A DNA stretch of 36,839 nt from Pleurocapsales cyanobacterium LEGE 10410 (GTDB lineage Bacteria; Cyanobacteriota; Cyanobacteriia; Cyanobacteriales; Xenococcaceae), in the NCBI GenBank assembly GCA_015207195.1, contig JADEXJ010000054.1, positions 1 through 36,839 on the forward strand, given 5' to 3'. The notes below the pieces were generated by a model that saw only the letters and a program-made list of their open reading frames with translations, ran no database searches and was not told the DNA's origin. Shown here in pieces: positions 25,344-34,455 of this stretch (the first letter of the stretch is position 1; each line of letters opens with the position of its first letter). A program made the translations under genes and the position numbers.

Positions 25344-27845
25344 ATGGTCGTAACCGCAAATCGTCACAGCCAAACTCATCAGGATAAAGAACAAGCTTTA
25401 GTTCTCTGGTTTGAAGATGTAGTCATGAATGACGTTTCCCTTGTTGGAGGTAAAAATGCTTCACTAGGAGAAATGATTCAACAGCTAACACCCCAAGGAA
25501 TCAATGTGCCAGGAGGTTTTGCTACTACAGCTTATGCCTATCGCTATTTTATTCAACAGGCGGGATTAGAAACAAAGCTGCGCCAGCTATTTGCCGATTT
25601 AGATGTCGAAGATCTGAGTAATCTGCGATCGCGGGGCAGACAAGCCAGGGCATTAATCCTCAACACTCCTTTCCCTGAGGAATTAAATACGGCTATTACC
25701 GAAGCTTATAGTCAACTTTGCCAACAGCATAGTATAGACTTTTCCTATTGCGAACAGTTTGAAGGAGAAGAAAAAGAAGTCTGCAAAAAATATACTTACA
25801 ACGTCGATGTAGCGGTGCGTTCCTCGGCTACAGCCGAAGATTTGCCCGACGCTAGTTTCGCAGGACAACAGGAAACCTATCTCAACGTCCACGATATCCA
25901 GTGTGTGTTAGAAGCTTGTCATAAGTGCTTTGCCTCTCTGTTTACAGATCGGGCAATTTCTTATCGTACTATCAAAGGTTTCGATCATTTCGATGTGGCT
26001 CTTTCAGTTGGCGTTCAAAAAATGGTGCGATCGGATCTGGCAACTTCTGGGGTCATGTTCTCCATCGATACCGAAACGGGTTTTAAAGATGCAGCTTTAA
26101 TTACTTATGGTTTGGGGGAAAACGTAGTTCAGGGGGCGGTCAATCCCGATGAGTATATTGTCTTTAAACCAACTCTAAAAGAAGGATATAAGCCAATATT
26201 AGATAAACGTCTTGGCAGTAAAGAAATCAAGATGGTGTATGACGTTGGTGGTAGTAAATTAACAAAAAACGTACCTACTAGCCACCTAGAAAGAGTCGAA
26301 TATGCCATAAATGATGATGAAATCTTACAGCTAGCAAAATGGGCTTGTCAGATTGAAGATCATTATTCAAAAGTGCGTAATACCTATACGCCAATGGATA
26401 TTGAATGGGCAAAAGACGGTTTAACAGGAGAACTATACATTGTTCAAGCTCGTCCCGAAACCGTCCAGTCTCAAAAAAACGCCAATGTATTACAAACATA
26501 TAAATTAGATACTGCGGGAGATAATATCCTAACTACAGGTAGATCTGTAGGTGAAAAAATTGGCGCGGGTGTTGCCAGAGTCATCTTGGAAGTAACTGAC
26601 ATCGATAAGTTTCAATCTGGGGAAGTTCTAGTTACCAACAAAACTGACCCCGACTGGGAACCAATCATGAAACAAGCCAGTGCGATCGTTACTAATCAGG
26701 GGGGTAGAACCTGCCATGCTGCAATTATTGCCCGTGAAATGGGTATTCCTGCGATCGTCGGCTGTAATGATGCCACCAGTAATATTCAAACAGGACAAGA
26801 TGTCACCGTGTCCTGTGCTGAAGGGGAACAGGGCAAGGTTTATGCAGGTTCAATTCCCTTTACCGTAGAATCAATCGAGCTAGATAACTTACCTGAAACT
26901 AAAACTCAGATCTTGATGAACGTAGGCGATCCCGAATCGGCATTTGGATTGTCAGCTTTGCCCTGTGATGGCGTAGGTTTAGCAAGATTAGAATTTGTTA
27001 TCGCCAACCATATCAAGGTTCATCCTTTAGCTTTACTCAAGTTCGACGAACTACATGATAATAAAGAAAAAATGGCTGTTGCCCGTCAAACAGTTCACTA
27101 TCCCCATAAACCCGATTTCTTTGTAGATAAGTTATCGCGGGGTATCGCCACCATTGCAGCAGCATTCTATCCTAAGCCTGTAATCGTCAGGATGTCGGAC
27201 TTTAAGAGTAATGAATATGCGAATCTCTTAGGTGGAAAACAGTTTGAACCAAAAGAAGAAAACCCGATGCTGGGCTGGCGGGGTGCGAGTCGCTATTACG
27301 ATCCCAAATACCGCGAAGCCTTTGCCCTAGAATGTCAGGCATTTAAACGAGTCCGCGATGATATGGGTTTGACTAACGTTATTCCGATGATTCCCTTCTG
27401 TCGTACTCCCGATGAAGGACGTAAGGTATTGGCAGAAATGGCAAAACACGGACTGGTAAAAGGCGAAAACGGTTTGCAAGTATATGTCATGTGCGAACTT
27501 CCTAGCAACGTAATGCTGGCAGCCGAATTTAGCGAAGTATTTGATGGTTTCTCTATCGGTTCAAATGACTTGACTCAGCTAACTTTGGGACTCGATCGCG
27601 ATTCTGCTTTAGTCTCTCATCTATTTGACGAACGTAACCCAGCGGTAGAAGCCATGCTAACTATGGCGATCGCGGTAGCCAAACTTAAACACCGAAAAAT
27701 CGGTATCTGCGGTCAAGCACCCAGCGATTATCCAGAGTTTGCCGAATTCTTAGTCAAGGAAGGAATTAACTCAATCAGTCTCAATCCCGATTCTGTGCTT
27801 AAAACCAGACTGAAAATAGCTGAAGTAGAACAAAATATCGATTGA
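25344..27845 (+). CDS. ppsA: Phosphoenolpyruvate synthase
   Basis: The 833-residue enzyme converts pyruvate and ATP to PEP, AMP and phosphate. Domains in order: N-terminal PEP/pyruvate-binding ATP-grasp domain (VGGKNASLGEM, AVRSSATAEDLPDASFAGQQET), the swivelling phosphohistidine domain with GGRTCHAAIIAREMGIPAIVG (catalytic H458), and the C-terminal TIM barrel (GWRGASRYYDPKY, CELPSNVMLAAEF, GSNDLTQLTLGLDRDS, GICGQAPSDYPE with the catalytic Cys). It is about 40 residues longer than the E. coli enzyme, partly through an acidic Cys-containing insert (SYCEQFEGEEKEVCKKY) before the ATP-grasp core. It heads the fourth large unit under promoter copy 7. Confidence 0.96.
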   Translation: MVVTANRHSQTHQDKEQALVLWFEDVVMNDVSLVGGKNASLGEMIQQLTPQGINVPGGFATTAYAYRYFIQQAGLETKLRQLFADLDVEDLSNLRSRGRQARALILNTPFPEELNTAITEAYSQLCQQHSIDFSYCEQFEGEEKEVCKKYTYNVDVAVRSSATAEDLPDASFAGQQETYLNVHDIQCVLEACHKCFASLFTDRAISYRTIKGFDHFDVALSVGVQKMVRSDLATSGVMFSIDTETGFKDAALITYGLGENVVQGAVNPDEYIVFKPTLKEGYKPILDKRLGSKEIKMVYDVGGSKLTKNVPTSHLERVEYAINDDEILQLAKWACQIEDHYSKVRNTYTPMDIEWAKDGLTGELYIVQARPETVQSQKNANVLQTYKLDTAGDNILTTGRSVGEKIGAGVARVILEVTDIDKFQSGEVLVTNKTDPDWEPIMKQASAIVTNQGGRTCHAAIIAREMGIPAIVGCNDATSNIQTGQDVTVSCAEGEQGKVYAGSIPFTVESIELDNLPETKTQILMNVGDPESAFGLSALPCDGVGLARLEFVIANHIKVHPLALLKFDELHDNKEKMAVARQTVHYPHKPDFFVDKLSRGIATIAAAFYPKPVIVRMSDFKSNEYANLLGGKQFEPKEENPMLGWRGASRYYDPKYREAFALECQAFKRVRDDMGLTNVIPMIPFCRTPDEGRKVLAEMAKHGLVKGENGLQVYVMCELPSNVMLAAEFSEVFDGFSIGSNDLTQLTLGLDRDSALVSHLFDERNPAVEAMLTMAIAVAKLKHRKIGICGQAPSDYPEFAEFLVKEGINSISLNPDSVLKTRLKIAEVEQNID

Positions 27846-27864
27846 CTGTAATAAGGAAATAAGA

Positions 27865-28305
27865 ATGTTAGACATTGACATAATGAGTTTAAAAGAGAGC
27901 CAAAGTCTCTTACAGCAAGTTGGATATGGTCACTTAGGCTGTGCCTTGGAAGGACAACCCTATGTTGTGCCAATTCAATATTATTTAGAAGACTCAACTA
28001 TTTACATTTTTACAACGGAAGGTCAAAAGACTCAGTATATGGATGCTAATCCGTGGGTGTGCTTACAGGTCGAAGACGTTCGAGATCTCCAAAGCTGGCG
28101 CAGTGTTGTAGTTACGGGTCGAGCCGAACGTCTCACCCAACAATCAGACATCGATCGCATTATGAAATTGGTCAAAGAACGCAATCCAACAACCCTTTCA
28201 CCTGCGATTAGTAGAACCTGGATCGATGCCATAGGGCGTGACAACTTAGTCGCAATTTATCGCCTTCAGCCTAGTGAGATAACTGGAAATCAGACATCAG
28301 AGTAA
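27865..28305 (+). CDS. Pyridoxamine 5'-phosphate oxidase-like split-barrel protein
   Basis: The 146-residue protein has the FMN-binding split-barrel fold of the Pyridox_ox_2/NimA-like group: LLQQVGYGHLGCALEGQPYVVPIQYYLEDSTIYIFTT, then QKTQYMDANPWVCLQVEDV and WRSVVVTGRAERL. Such proteins bind FMN, heme or F420 and act as small redox enzymes; the substrate is unknown. Comparable proteins occur in mycobacterial stress regulons. It starts 19 bp after ppsA with an AAGGA site, so it is in the same operon. It precedes the two universal stress genes. Confidence 0.85.
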   Translation: MLDIDIMSLKESQSLLQQVGYGHLGCALEGQPYVVPIQYYLEDSTIYIFTTEGQKTQYMDANPWVCLQVEDVRDLQSWRSVVVTGRAERLTQQSDIDRIMKLVKERNPTTLSPAISRTWIDAIGRDNLVAIYRLQPSEITGNQTSE

Positions 28306-28328
28306 CTTTATTACCAAATAAGAGATCG

Positions 28329-28497
28329 ATGTTTGAAAACGGCAAATCAATTTTCACTTCAGCACTATCTTTAGCTCAAACTACTGGTGCATCATTAATG
28401 CTGCTCCATGTTATTTCTAGTAGTGAATCAGATTCAACGCTTCCTCCAGAAGTAAATACTCAGCGGGAATCGATAGTTAATCAGAAGGAACTAAAAA
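28329..28497 (+). pseudogene. Remnant of a universal stress protein gene
   Basis: Reading from the ATG at 28329 gives MFENGKSIFTSALSLAQTTG and then ASLMLLHVIS, clearly matching residues about 18-40 of the intact universal stress protein just downstream (KQVFESALSLAKSTQSNLILLHVL). The N-terminal nucleotide-binding strand and the whole C-terminal ATP site are missing. A one-base frame change near 28440 separates this piece from a second one (LPPEVNTQRESIVNQKELK) that is in frame with the intact gene. This looks like the decayed copy of a tandem duplication. As it stands the first frame encodes only 50 residues. Confidence 0.6.
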
Positions 28498-29046
28498 ATG
28501 TTTAAAAACATATTAGTAGCAATCGATCGCTCTGTTACAAGCAAGCAGGTATTTGAGTCCGCTCTATCTTTAGCTAAAAGTACACAATCAAACCTGATTC
28601 TACTTCATGTATTATGGGCTGAAGAATTTGCAGCTCCGCAAATGTCTCCTTATTTTGTATGTCATAAAAATCGGTGTGTTCATGTCGATCCTAAAATCAT
28701 GCGTCGAGCTAACGAAGAATTCGATCGCGAATGGGAGCAGTTTAAGCAGGAAGGTCTAAAATTACTACGTTTTTATACAAAAAGGGCAAACGCAGCAAGA
28801 GTTCAAACCCAACTTGCTCAAATTACGGGACATCCAAGTACGACTATCTGCGACTTTGCTCAATCCTGTCATGCCGACATTATAGTCATTGGTAGACGGG
28901 GACACTTGGGTTTTAAAGAATTGTTCCTCGGCAGCGTTAGCAACTATGCGGTGCATCATTCTCCCTGCTCGGTTTTGGTAGTTCAGACTCCTGAGTTGAA
29001 GGAATTAGCTTCTATCGAAGATCTGGAAACTACTGTATGTGCCTAA
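28498..29046 (+). CDS. Universal stress protein (UspA family)
   Basis: The 182-residue single-domain universal stress protein begins FKNILVAIDRSVTSKQVFESAL and has the ATP-binding motif G-2x-G-9x-G-S as GRRGHLGFKELFLGS (about 140-154), followed by a hydrophobic strand SVLVVQTP. It is longer than the usual 140-160 residues because of an internal stretch with His and Cys (FVCHKNRCVHVDPK, about 58-71), which might bind a metal. Such proteins accumulate in starvation and hypoxia. It is in the ppsA unit directly after the USP remnant; the ATG lies inside the reading frame of the remnant's tail. Confidence 0.92.
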   Translation: MFKNILVAIDRSVTSKQVFESALSLAKSTQSNLILLHVLWAEEFAAPQMSPYFVCHKNRCVHVDPKIMRRANEEFDREWEQFKQEGLKLLRFYTKRANAARVQTQLAQITGHPSTTICDFAQSCHADIIVIGRRGHLGFKELFLGSVSNYAVHHSPCSVLVVQTPELKELASIEDLETTVCA

Positions 29047-29078
29047 AGTTTGATTTGAAATAACTAGGAGAATTAATT

Positions 29079-29441
29079 ATGACCGTTCATTTTATACCCT
29101 ATAAACCAGATAATATTATTGGCTTGGATATTGACGGTAGAATCGATGCCGAAGATATCGATCGCATAGTTAAAGCTGTGGACAAAAAATTGAAAACAGA
29201 AGATAAATTAAGAATTTATGCTGAAGTCAATAGTTGGTCTGGTATGTCTTTGAGAGCTTTTATAAACGATCTGAAATTTAGTTTGCAGCATCTCCAAAAT
29301 TTTGAGAAAGAAGCGATCGTTAGTGACCGAAAATGGCTAGAAACTCTAGCAGCATTGGGCAACACTTTATTTCCCAGTATCGAAGTTAAATACTTTACTT
29401 TTGATGAAAGAGATAAAGCCTTAGAGTGGGTTTTTAATTAA
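29079..29441 (+). CDS. SpoIIAA-like STAS-fold protein
   Basis: The 120-residue protein shows the SpoIIAA-like (STAS/Sec14-related) pattern: NIIGLDIDGRIDAEDIDRIVKAVDKKL, LRIYAEVNSWSGMSLRAFINDLKFSL, then IVSDRKWLETLAALGNTLFPSIEVKYFTFDERDKALEWV. This family is common in cyanobacteria and stress clusters; proposed roles are lipid or small-ligand binding, but no reaction is known. An AGGAG site is well placed. It sits 32 bp after the universal stress gene and 63 bp before xfp, in the same operon. Confidence 0.85.
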   Translation: MTVHFIPYKPDNIIGLDIDGRIDAEDIDRIVKAVDKKLKTEDKLRIYAEVNSWSGMSLRAFINDLKFSLQHLQNFEKEAIVSDRKWLETLAALGNTLFPSIEVKYFTFDERDKALEWVFN

Positions 29442-29504
29442 TTCTGCGATCGCGCTTTTCAAAGCTCAAACAAACTAGTTTTTACCTTCATTAAAAGAAA
29501 AATC

Positions 29505-31907
29505 ATGGTATCCATTTCCTCTACAGATTCAAAAACTGCCTTGACTATAGAAGAAGCTCGTAAAATAGATGCTTACTGGCGTGCCTGTAACTATCTAGCA
29601 GTAGGAATGATTTATCTACGAGATAATCCTTTACTTAAAGAACCGCTTCAGGCAAAACACATCAAGCAAAGACTATTAGGACATTGGGGATCGTCTCCCG
29701 CTCTCAGCTTTACCTATATTCATCTCAATCGTCTGATTAAGAAGTACGACCTCAATTCCATCTTTATCGCTGGACCTGGACATGGTGCGCCTGGAGTACT
29801 TGGACCTGTATATTTGGAAGGAACTTACTCCGAAGTCTATCCCGACAAAAGCGAAGACGAAGCGGGAATGCAGAAGTTCTTCAAACAATTCTCTTTTCCT
29901 GGCTATATCGGCAGTCATTGCACCCCCGAAACCCCTGGTTCTATTCACGAAGGGGGAGAACTAGGCTACAGTGTATCTCATGCCTTTGGTGCAGCTTACG
30001 ATAATCCCGATCTAATTGTTGCTTGTGTGGTGGGAGACGGAGAGGCAGAAACAGGTCCTTTAGCAACTGCCTGGCACTCAAATAAATTCCTTAATCCTAT
30101 CCGTGATGGGGCGGTACTGCCGATCCTTAACCTCAATGGTTACAAGATTGCTAACCCGACAATTCTGGCTCGCATTAGCTCCGAAGAATTAGAAAGTTTA
30201 TTTGAAGGCTATGGCTATACTCCCTATGTAGTTGAAGGTTCAGACCCCGAAACCATGCACCAAATAATGGCAGGAGTAATGGAAGAATGTGTTGTCAAGA
30301 TTCGAGAGTATCAGCAAGAAGCCCGTAGCCAAAATAAAGCCTTTCGCCCCAAGTGGCCCATGATAATTCTCCGCACTCCTAAAGGCTGGACGGGTCCTAC
30401 TGAAGTAGACGGACACAAGGTAGAAGGATTCTGGCGATCGCATCAAGTACCGATGGGAGGAATGCACTCCAACCCAGAACACGTAAAGCTTCTCGAACAG
30501 TGGATGAAAGGCTATAAGCCAGAAGAACTATTTGACGAGCATGGCAAGTTAATTTCTGAGTTAAAGGAATTAGCACCAGTAGGAATTAAACGCATGAGTG
30601 CTAATCCTGTGGCTAATGGTGGCTTACTGAGGAAAGATCTCAAACTGCCTGACTTCAAGGAGTACGAGATAAAAATGGAAGCGCCAGGAACACTAGAAGT
30701 GGAAAACACTAGAGTATTAGGTAAGTTTTTGCGGGATGTGATGAAGCACAATATGACTAACTTCCGCGTCTTTGGACCCGATGAAACTGCTTCTAACCGC
30801 CTACAGGATATCTACGAAGTTACTAAAAAAGCGTGGATGGCAGACTACTTACCAGAGGATGAAGATGGCAGTCAACTATCACCCGATGGTCGAGTTATGG
30901 AAATGTTGAGCGAGCATACCCTCGAAGGCTGGCTGGAGACTTATCTACTTACTGGCAGACACGGCTTTATCCACAGTTATGAAGCTTTTATCCACGTCAT
31001 CGACTCCATGTTTAACCAGCACGCCAAATGGTTAGAAATCTGCAAAAAGCACGTTCCCTGGCGCGCCCCCGTATCTTCTCTAAATCTGCTCCTATCTTCT
31101 TTGGTTTGGCGACAGGATCACAATGGTTTTTCCCATCAAGACCCAGGCTTTATTGATGTGGTAACAAATAAAAGTGCCGACGTAACGCGGATTTATTTTC
31201 CTCCCGATGCTAACTGTTTGCTGTCTGTCGCCGATCATTGCTTAAAAAGTAAAGACTATATCAACGTTATCATTGCCGATAAGCAAAATCACCTGCAATA
31301 CCTGACAATGGATGAAGCGGTAAAACATTGTACCAAGGGTATCGGCATCTGGGATTGGGCGAGTAATGATGACTGTGGCAAGGCAGCGGATGAACCCGAC
31401 GTAATTATGGCTTGCTGTGGTGATATTCCGACAATGGAATCTTTAGCTGCCACAGCGATATTACGCGAAGAGTTTCCCGAACTGAAAGTTAGGTTTATTA
31501 ACGTGGTCGATCTGTATCGTTTGCAGTCAGATCGCGAACATCCCCACGGCTTATCCAACAAAGAGTTTGATATCCTTTTCACCCCCGATAAGCCAATAAT
31601 TTTTAACTTTCACGGCTATCCCTGGTTGATTCATAAATTAGCCTACCGTCGCACTAATCAAGAGCGAATTCACGTCAGAGGCTATAAAGAGCAAGGTAAT
31701 ATCAACACTCCTTTAGAGCTGGCGATGCTCAACCAAATAGACCGCTTTAACCTAGTCATCGATGTCATAGATCGCGTGGAAAAACTTGGTTCGAGGGCGG
31801 TTTATGTTAGAGAGCGCATGAGAAACGATATTATCGACAATTTGGCTTATGCTCACGAACAGGGGATGGATAAGCCAGAGATTACCAACTGGAAGTGGTC
31901 TGAATAG
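29505..31907 (+). CDS. xfp: Phosphoketolase (xylulose-5-P / fructose-6-P)
   Basis: The 800-residue thiamine-diphosphate enzyme splits xylulose-5-phosphate (and often fructose-6-phosphate) with phosphate into acetyl-phosphate plus glyceraldehyde-3-phosphate or erythrose-4-phosphate. Visible motifs: AGPGHGAPG (about 90), [22 protein letters not shown], the ThDP/Mg motif [20 protein letters not shown] (about 175) through [20 protein letters not shown], and the C-terminal [19 protein letters not shown]. Length is normal. The acetyl-phosphate feeds acetate kinase two genes downstream. No good Shine-Dalgarno sequence is seen, only AAAAGAAAAA. Confidence 0.97.
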   Translation: MVSISSTDSKTALTIEEARKIDAYWRACNYLAVGMIYLRDNPLLKEPLQAKHIKQRLLGHWGSSPALSFTYIHLNRLIKKYDLNSIFIAGPGHGAPGVLGPVYLEGTYSEVYPDKSEDEAGMQKFFKQFSFPGYIGSHCTPETPGSIHEGGELGYSVSHAFGAAYDNPDLIVACVVGDGEAETGPLATAWHSNKFLNPIRDGAVLPILNLNGYKIANPTILARISSEELESLFEGYGYTPYVVEGSDPETMHQIMAGVMEECVVKIREYQQEARSQNKAFRPKWPMIILRTPKGWTGPTEVDGHKVEGFWRSHQVPMGGMHSNPEHVKLLEQWMKGYKPEELFDEHGKLISELKELAPVGIKRMSANPVANGGLLRKDLKLPDFKEYEIKMEAPGTLEVENTRVLGKFLRDVMKHNMTNFRVFGPDETASNRLQDIYEVTKKAWMADYLPEDEDGSQLSPDGRVMEMLSEHTLEGWLETYLLTGRHGFIHSYEAFIHVIDSMFNQHAKWLEICKKHVPWRAPVSSLNLLLSSLVWRQDHNGFSHQDPGFIDVVTNKSADVTRIYFPPDANCLLSVADHCLKSKDYINVIIADKQNHLQYLTMDEAVKHCTKGIGIWDWASNDDCGKAADEPDVIMACCGDIPTMESLAATAILREEFPELKVRFINVVDLYRLQSDREHPHGLSNKEFDILFTPDKPIIFNFHGYPWLIHKLAYRRTNQERIHVRGYKEQGNINTPLELAMLNQIDRFNLVIDVIDRVEKLGSRAVYVRERMRNDIIDNLAYAHEQGMDKPEITNWKWSE

Positions 31908-31914
31908 TTTTATA

Positions 31915-32613
31915 GTGGCTAGACTAATTTTAATTCGTCATGGACAAAGCCTTTGGAACGCCCAAAATAGGTTTACGGGTTGGGTCGATGTTCCTCTAAG
32001 CAAGAAAGGGCGTGCTGAAGCGATTACCGCTTCTTGTAAATTATGTAAAAACGACGAGCGAATAGACGTTTGTTTTACCAGCTTATTAATCAGAGCGATT
32101 GAAACAGCCATTATTTGCTTGACTGAATGCGACGAAATTTGCGGAGGCAAAACCCCTGTTATTAAACATTTTACTGACGATCCTCATTGGCATGGTTGGG
32201 ATAAATATGAAGGCGATCGCACTCAAGAATTGCCGATTTTTACCACGTCAAACTTAGATGAACGGTATTATGGGCAATTGCAGGGTTTAAACAAAACTGA
32301 AACAGCAGCCAAATATGGAGCAGAGCAGGTCAATCTTTGGCGACGCTCCTATAATACTCGACCTCCAGGGGGTGAAAGCTTAGAGGATACTAGAGCTAGG
32401 GTTTTGCCATTCTTTGGCGAGCGCATTTTTACTCACTTGAAAAATGGCGAAACGGTTTTAGTCGTGGCTCACGGTAATTCATTACGCTCCATAATTATGG
32501 ACTTAGACAAATTATCGGTTGAAGAAGTACCAAAGCTAGAACTAGCTACAGGAGTTCCCATTGTTTACGAATTTGATTCCGCAGTGAAAGTTATCAATAA
32601 AATTCCCCTGTAA
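31915..32613 (+). CDS. gpmA: Phosphoglycerate mutase, 2,3-bisphosphoglycerate-dependent type
   Basis: From the GTG at 31915 the protein is 232 residues and starts MARLILIRHGQSLWN, the catalytic His motif of the dPGM family; a longer ATG start at 31849 would overlap xfp and lacks family sequence. Other motifs: NRFTGWVDVPLS, LDERYYGQLQGLNKTETAAKYG, WRRSYNTRPPGGES, and VLVVAHGNSLRSIIM with the second His. It interconverts 3- and 2-phosphoglycerate, linking the phosphoketolase product to PEP and pyruvate. A segment of about 20 residues (CDEICGGKTPVIKHFTDDP through EGDRTQELPIF) before LDERYYG is longer than in E. coli GpmA. It lies 7 bp after xfp. Confidence 0.9.
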   Translation: MARLILIRHGQSLWNAQNRFTGWVDVPLSKKGRAEAITASCKLCKNDERIDVCFTSLLIRAIETAIICLTECDEICGGKTPVIKHFTDDPHWHGWDKYEGDRTQELPIFTTSNLDERYYGQLQGLNKTETAAKYGAEQVNLWRRSYNTRPPGGESLEDTRARVLPFFGERIFTHLKNGETVLVVAHGNSLRSIIMDLDKLSVEEVPKLELATGVPIVYEFDSAVKVINKIPL

Positions 32614-32670
32614 TTTAATTATGCTTTGTCTCTCATAATACTGCTTATGCCTAATAGAAAAGACCGAGTA

Positions 32671-33891
32671 ATGAATATATTAGTTCTAAACGCAGGCTCT
32701 AGCAGCCAAAAAAGCTGTCTTTATAGTCTTGAAGAACCTTTACCCACTGCTTCAAGACCATTATGGTCGGCTCACCTCGATTGGACGGTAGCGCGGTCGG
32801 GAGGTATTTTGACTGTTGAAAGTAACGGTATTAAACAGAAAATTGAAGTTCAAGAGCATGATACTGCTTTAACAGTTCTATTGAATACTCTAGTTCGGGG
32901 AGAAACTAAAGTTTTAGAGAGTCTTGAGGAAATCGATTTAGTTGGTCATCGAGTGGTACATGGTGGAGCAAAATATAGTCAGGCTACTTTGATTACCAAG
33001 GAAGTCAAAAAGGCGATCGCATATTTTATTCCTCTTGCCCCAAATCATAATTCAGCCCATCTCGAAGGTATAAATGCGATCGAAGAAATACTGCCCGAAG
33101 TACCTCAAGTAGCGGTGTTTGATACGGCATTTCACACAACACTTCCTGAAGCAGCAAAAGTTTATCCTTTACCTTACGACTATTACGAGAAGGGCATTCA
33201 GCGTTATGGCTTTCACGGTATTTCCCATGAGTATTGCGCTAACCGCGCTGCTCAAATTCTTCAGAAACCATTAGAATCTCTGAAAATTGTTACCTGCCAT
33301 TTAGGCAATGGCTGTTCTTTGGCTGCAATTAAAGATGGTCTTTGTATCGATACCACGATGGGCTTTTCTCCCTTGGAAGGCTTAATGATGGGTACTCGCT
33401 GCGGTTCAATCGATCCTCAGATTCCTATCTATTTGATGCAGGAATATGGCTTAGATGCCCAGGAAGTAAGTCATATATTAAATAAAGAATCTGGTTTGAA
33501 AGGGGTTTCTGGAATATCTGGAGACGTGAGAGCTATTTTAGAAGCAATCGCTCAAGGAAATGAACGAGCATCATTAGCCTTTGATATTTATCTACATCGC
33601 TTAAAAAGTTTTATAGGCGCAATGATCGCCACTCTAAATGGTTTAGATGTTTTAGTTTTTACTGCGGGAGTGGGTGAAAATTCAGCTATAGTTCGCGAAC
33701 AAACTTGTACGGGATTAAGCTATTTGGGTTTGAAGTTGAATTTAGATAAAAATAATACTAATCCTACCGATCTAAATATTGCTGCTGTTGACTCAACTGT
33801 AAAAGTGTTGGTAATTCATACTCAAGAAGATTGGGCAATTGCACAACAAGCTTACGCTATGAAAAATTACGATCGACTAATTTCATCATAA
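32671..33891 (+). CDS. ackA: Acetate kinase
   Basis: From the ATG at 32671 (MNILVLNAGSSSQK) this is a 406-residue acetate kinase; upstream in-frame TTG (32626) and ATG (32647) starts add non-conserved residues. ASKHA-fold motifs: NAGSSSQK, VGHRVVHGGAKYS, FDTAFHTTLPEAAKVYPLPYDYYEK, RYGFHGISHEY, TCHLGNGCSLAAIKDG, GLMMGTRCGSIDP and FTAGVGENS. It makes acetate and ATP from acetyl-phosphate and ADP, completing the phosphoketolase shunt; no phosphotransacetylase gene is in the window. Promoter copy 8 overlaps the end of this gene: the stop TAA (33889-33891) lies inside the CATCATAAGTTCCTCAAG element. Confidence 0.95.
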   Translation: MNILVLNAGSSSQKSCLYSLEEPLPTASRPLWSAHLDWTVARSGGILTVESNGIKQKIEVQEHDTALTVLLNTLVRGETKVLESLEEIDLVGHRVVHGGAKYSQATLITKEVKKAIAYFIPLAPNHNSAHLEGINAIEEILPEVPQVAVFDTAFHTTLPEAAKVYPLPYDYYEKGIQRYGFHGISHEYCANRAAQILQKPLESLKIVTCHLGNGCSLAAIKDGLCIDTTMGFSPLEGLMMGTRCGSIDPQIPIYLMQEYGLDAQEVSHILNKESGLKGVSGISGDVRAILEAIAQGNERASLAFDIYLHRLKSFIGAMIATLNGLDVLVFTAGVGENSAIVREQTCTGLSYLGLKLNLDKNNTNPTDLNIAAVDSTVKVLVIHTQEDWAIAQQAYAMKNYDRLISS

Positions 33892-33916
33892 GTTCCTCAA
33901 GTCATTCAATTAATCT
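33884..33916 (+). promoter_or_regulatory. Island promoter, copy 8 (overlaps ackA stop)
   Basis: CATCATAAGTTCCTCAAG (33884-33901), 9 nt, TAATCT (33911-33916). The start would be near 33923, about 21 nt before the ATG at 33944. Confidence 0.65.
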
Positions 33917-33943
33917 CAGAATATAGACAAGTATTGGAGATTA

Positions 33944-34426
33944 ATGATGAATATAGAGGAAAAAAGAGTAGTAAAAATGAGCTTCCCCTTTGGTCAATAC
34001 TTCGAGCAACTATTTGCTGCTGATACTTACGTTAGATTTATCAACCCGTTTGGCTTTTGGCGTAGATATAAAATCGAGCATTTGGAAACCTGTCGGGAGC
34101 TAGATACGGTGAAACATTTTGAAAATTGCCATCAGCTTGACTTGCAATCTGCCAGATCTATGAATCTTGGATCGAATGGATCGAATGAAGACTATACAGG
34201 CATTTTAAATAACATTCTAACCGAACAATCGGAGTCAAATAGAATTTATATTTCTCAGCCTAATATAAAACTGAAATATCGTGGCGTTAGTTATTACGCT
34301 AAAGATGTCCTCAGCATGAACATTACCGTCGTGCAAATCGATCCTGCCTCAGTTCAGACAAATAACTTCAAGCAACCAAACAACTCTCATAATACGAGTA
34401 GTCCAGAAACATTAAGCAACAATTGA
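33944..34426 (+). CDS. DUF4278-containing protein, unknown function
   Basis: The 160-residue protein ends with IKLKYRGVSYYAKD (about 107-120), the short signature of DUF4278, a small cyanobacterial domain of unknown role. The N-terminal part (FGQYFEQLFAADTYVRFINPFGFWRRYKIEHLE) is aromatic and basic and not otherwise recognised; the C-terminus is Asn/Ser-rich and probably disordered. A TTGGAGAT site precedes the ATG at 33944 (a second ATG follows at once). The short leader after promoter copy 8 and the next promoter right behind it make it a monocistronic member of the regulon. Confidence 0.7.
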   Translation: MMNIEEKRVVKMSFPFGQYFEQLFAADTYVRFINPFGFWRRYKIEHLETCRELDTVKHFENCHQLDLQSARSMNLGSNGSNEDYTGILNNILTEQSESNRIYISQPNIKLKYRGVSYYAKDVLSMNITVVQIDPASVQTNNFKQPNNSHNTSSPETLSNN

Positions 34427-34455
34427 TTATCATTTATAACTGCTAATCAAATAAT

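Noticed and set aside
31849-31914. Upstream ATG start for the phosphoglycerate mutase
   Set aside because: It adds 22 non-family residues overlapping xfp; the GTG at 31915 gives the standard dPGM N-terminus.
32631-32650. TCTCATAATACTGCTTAT upstream of ackA
   Set aside because: Only the first half-site matches and no TANNNT follows at 9 nt.
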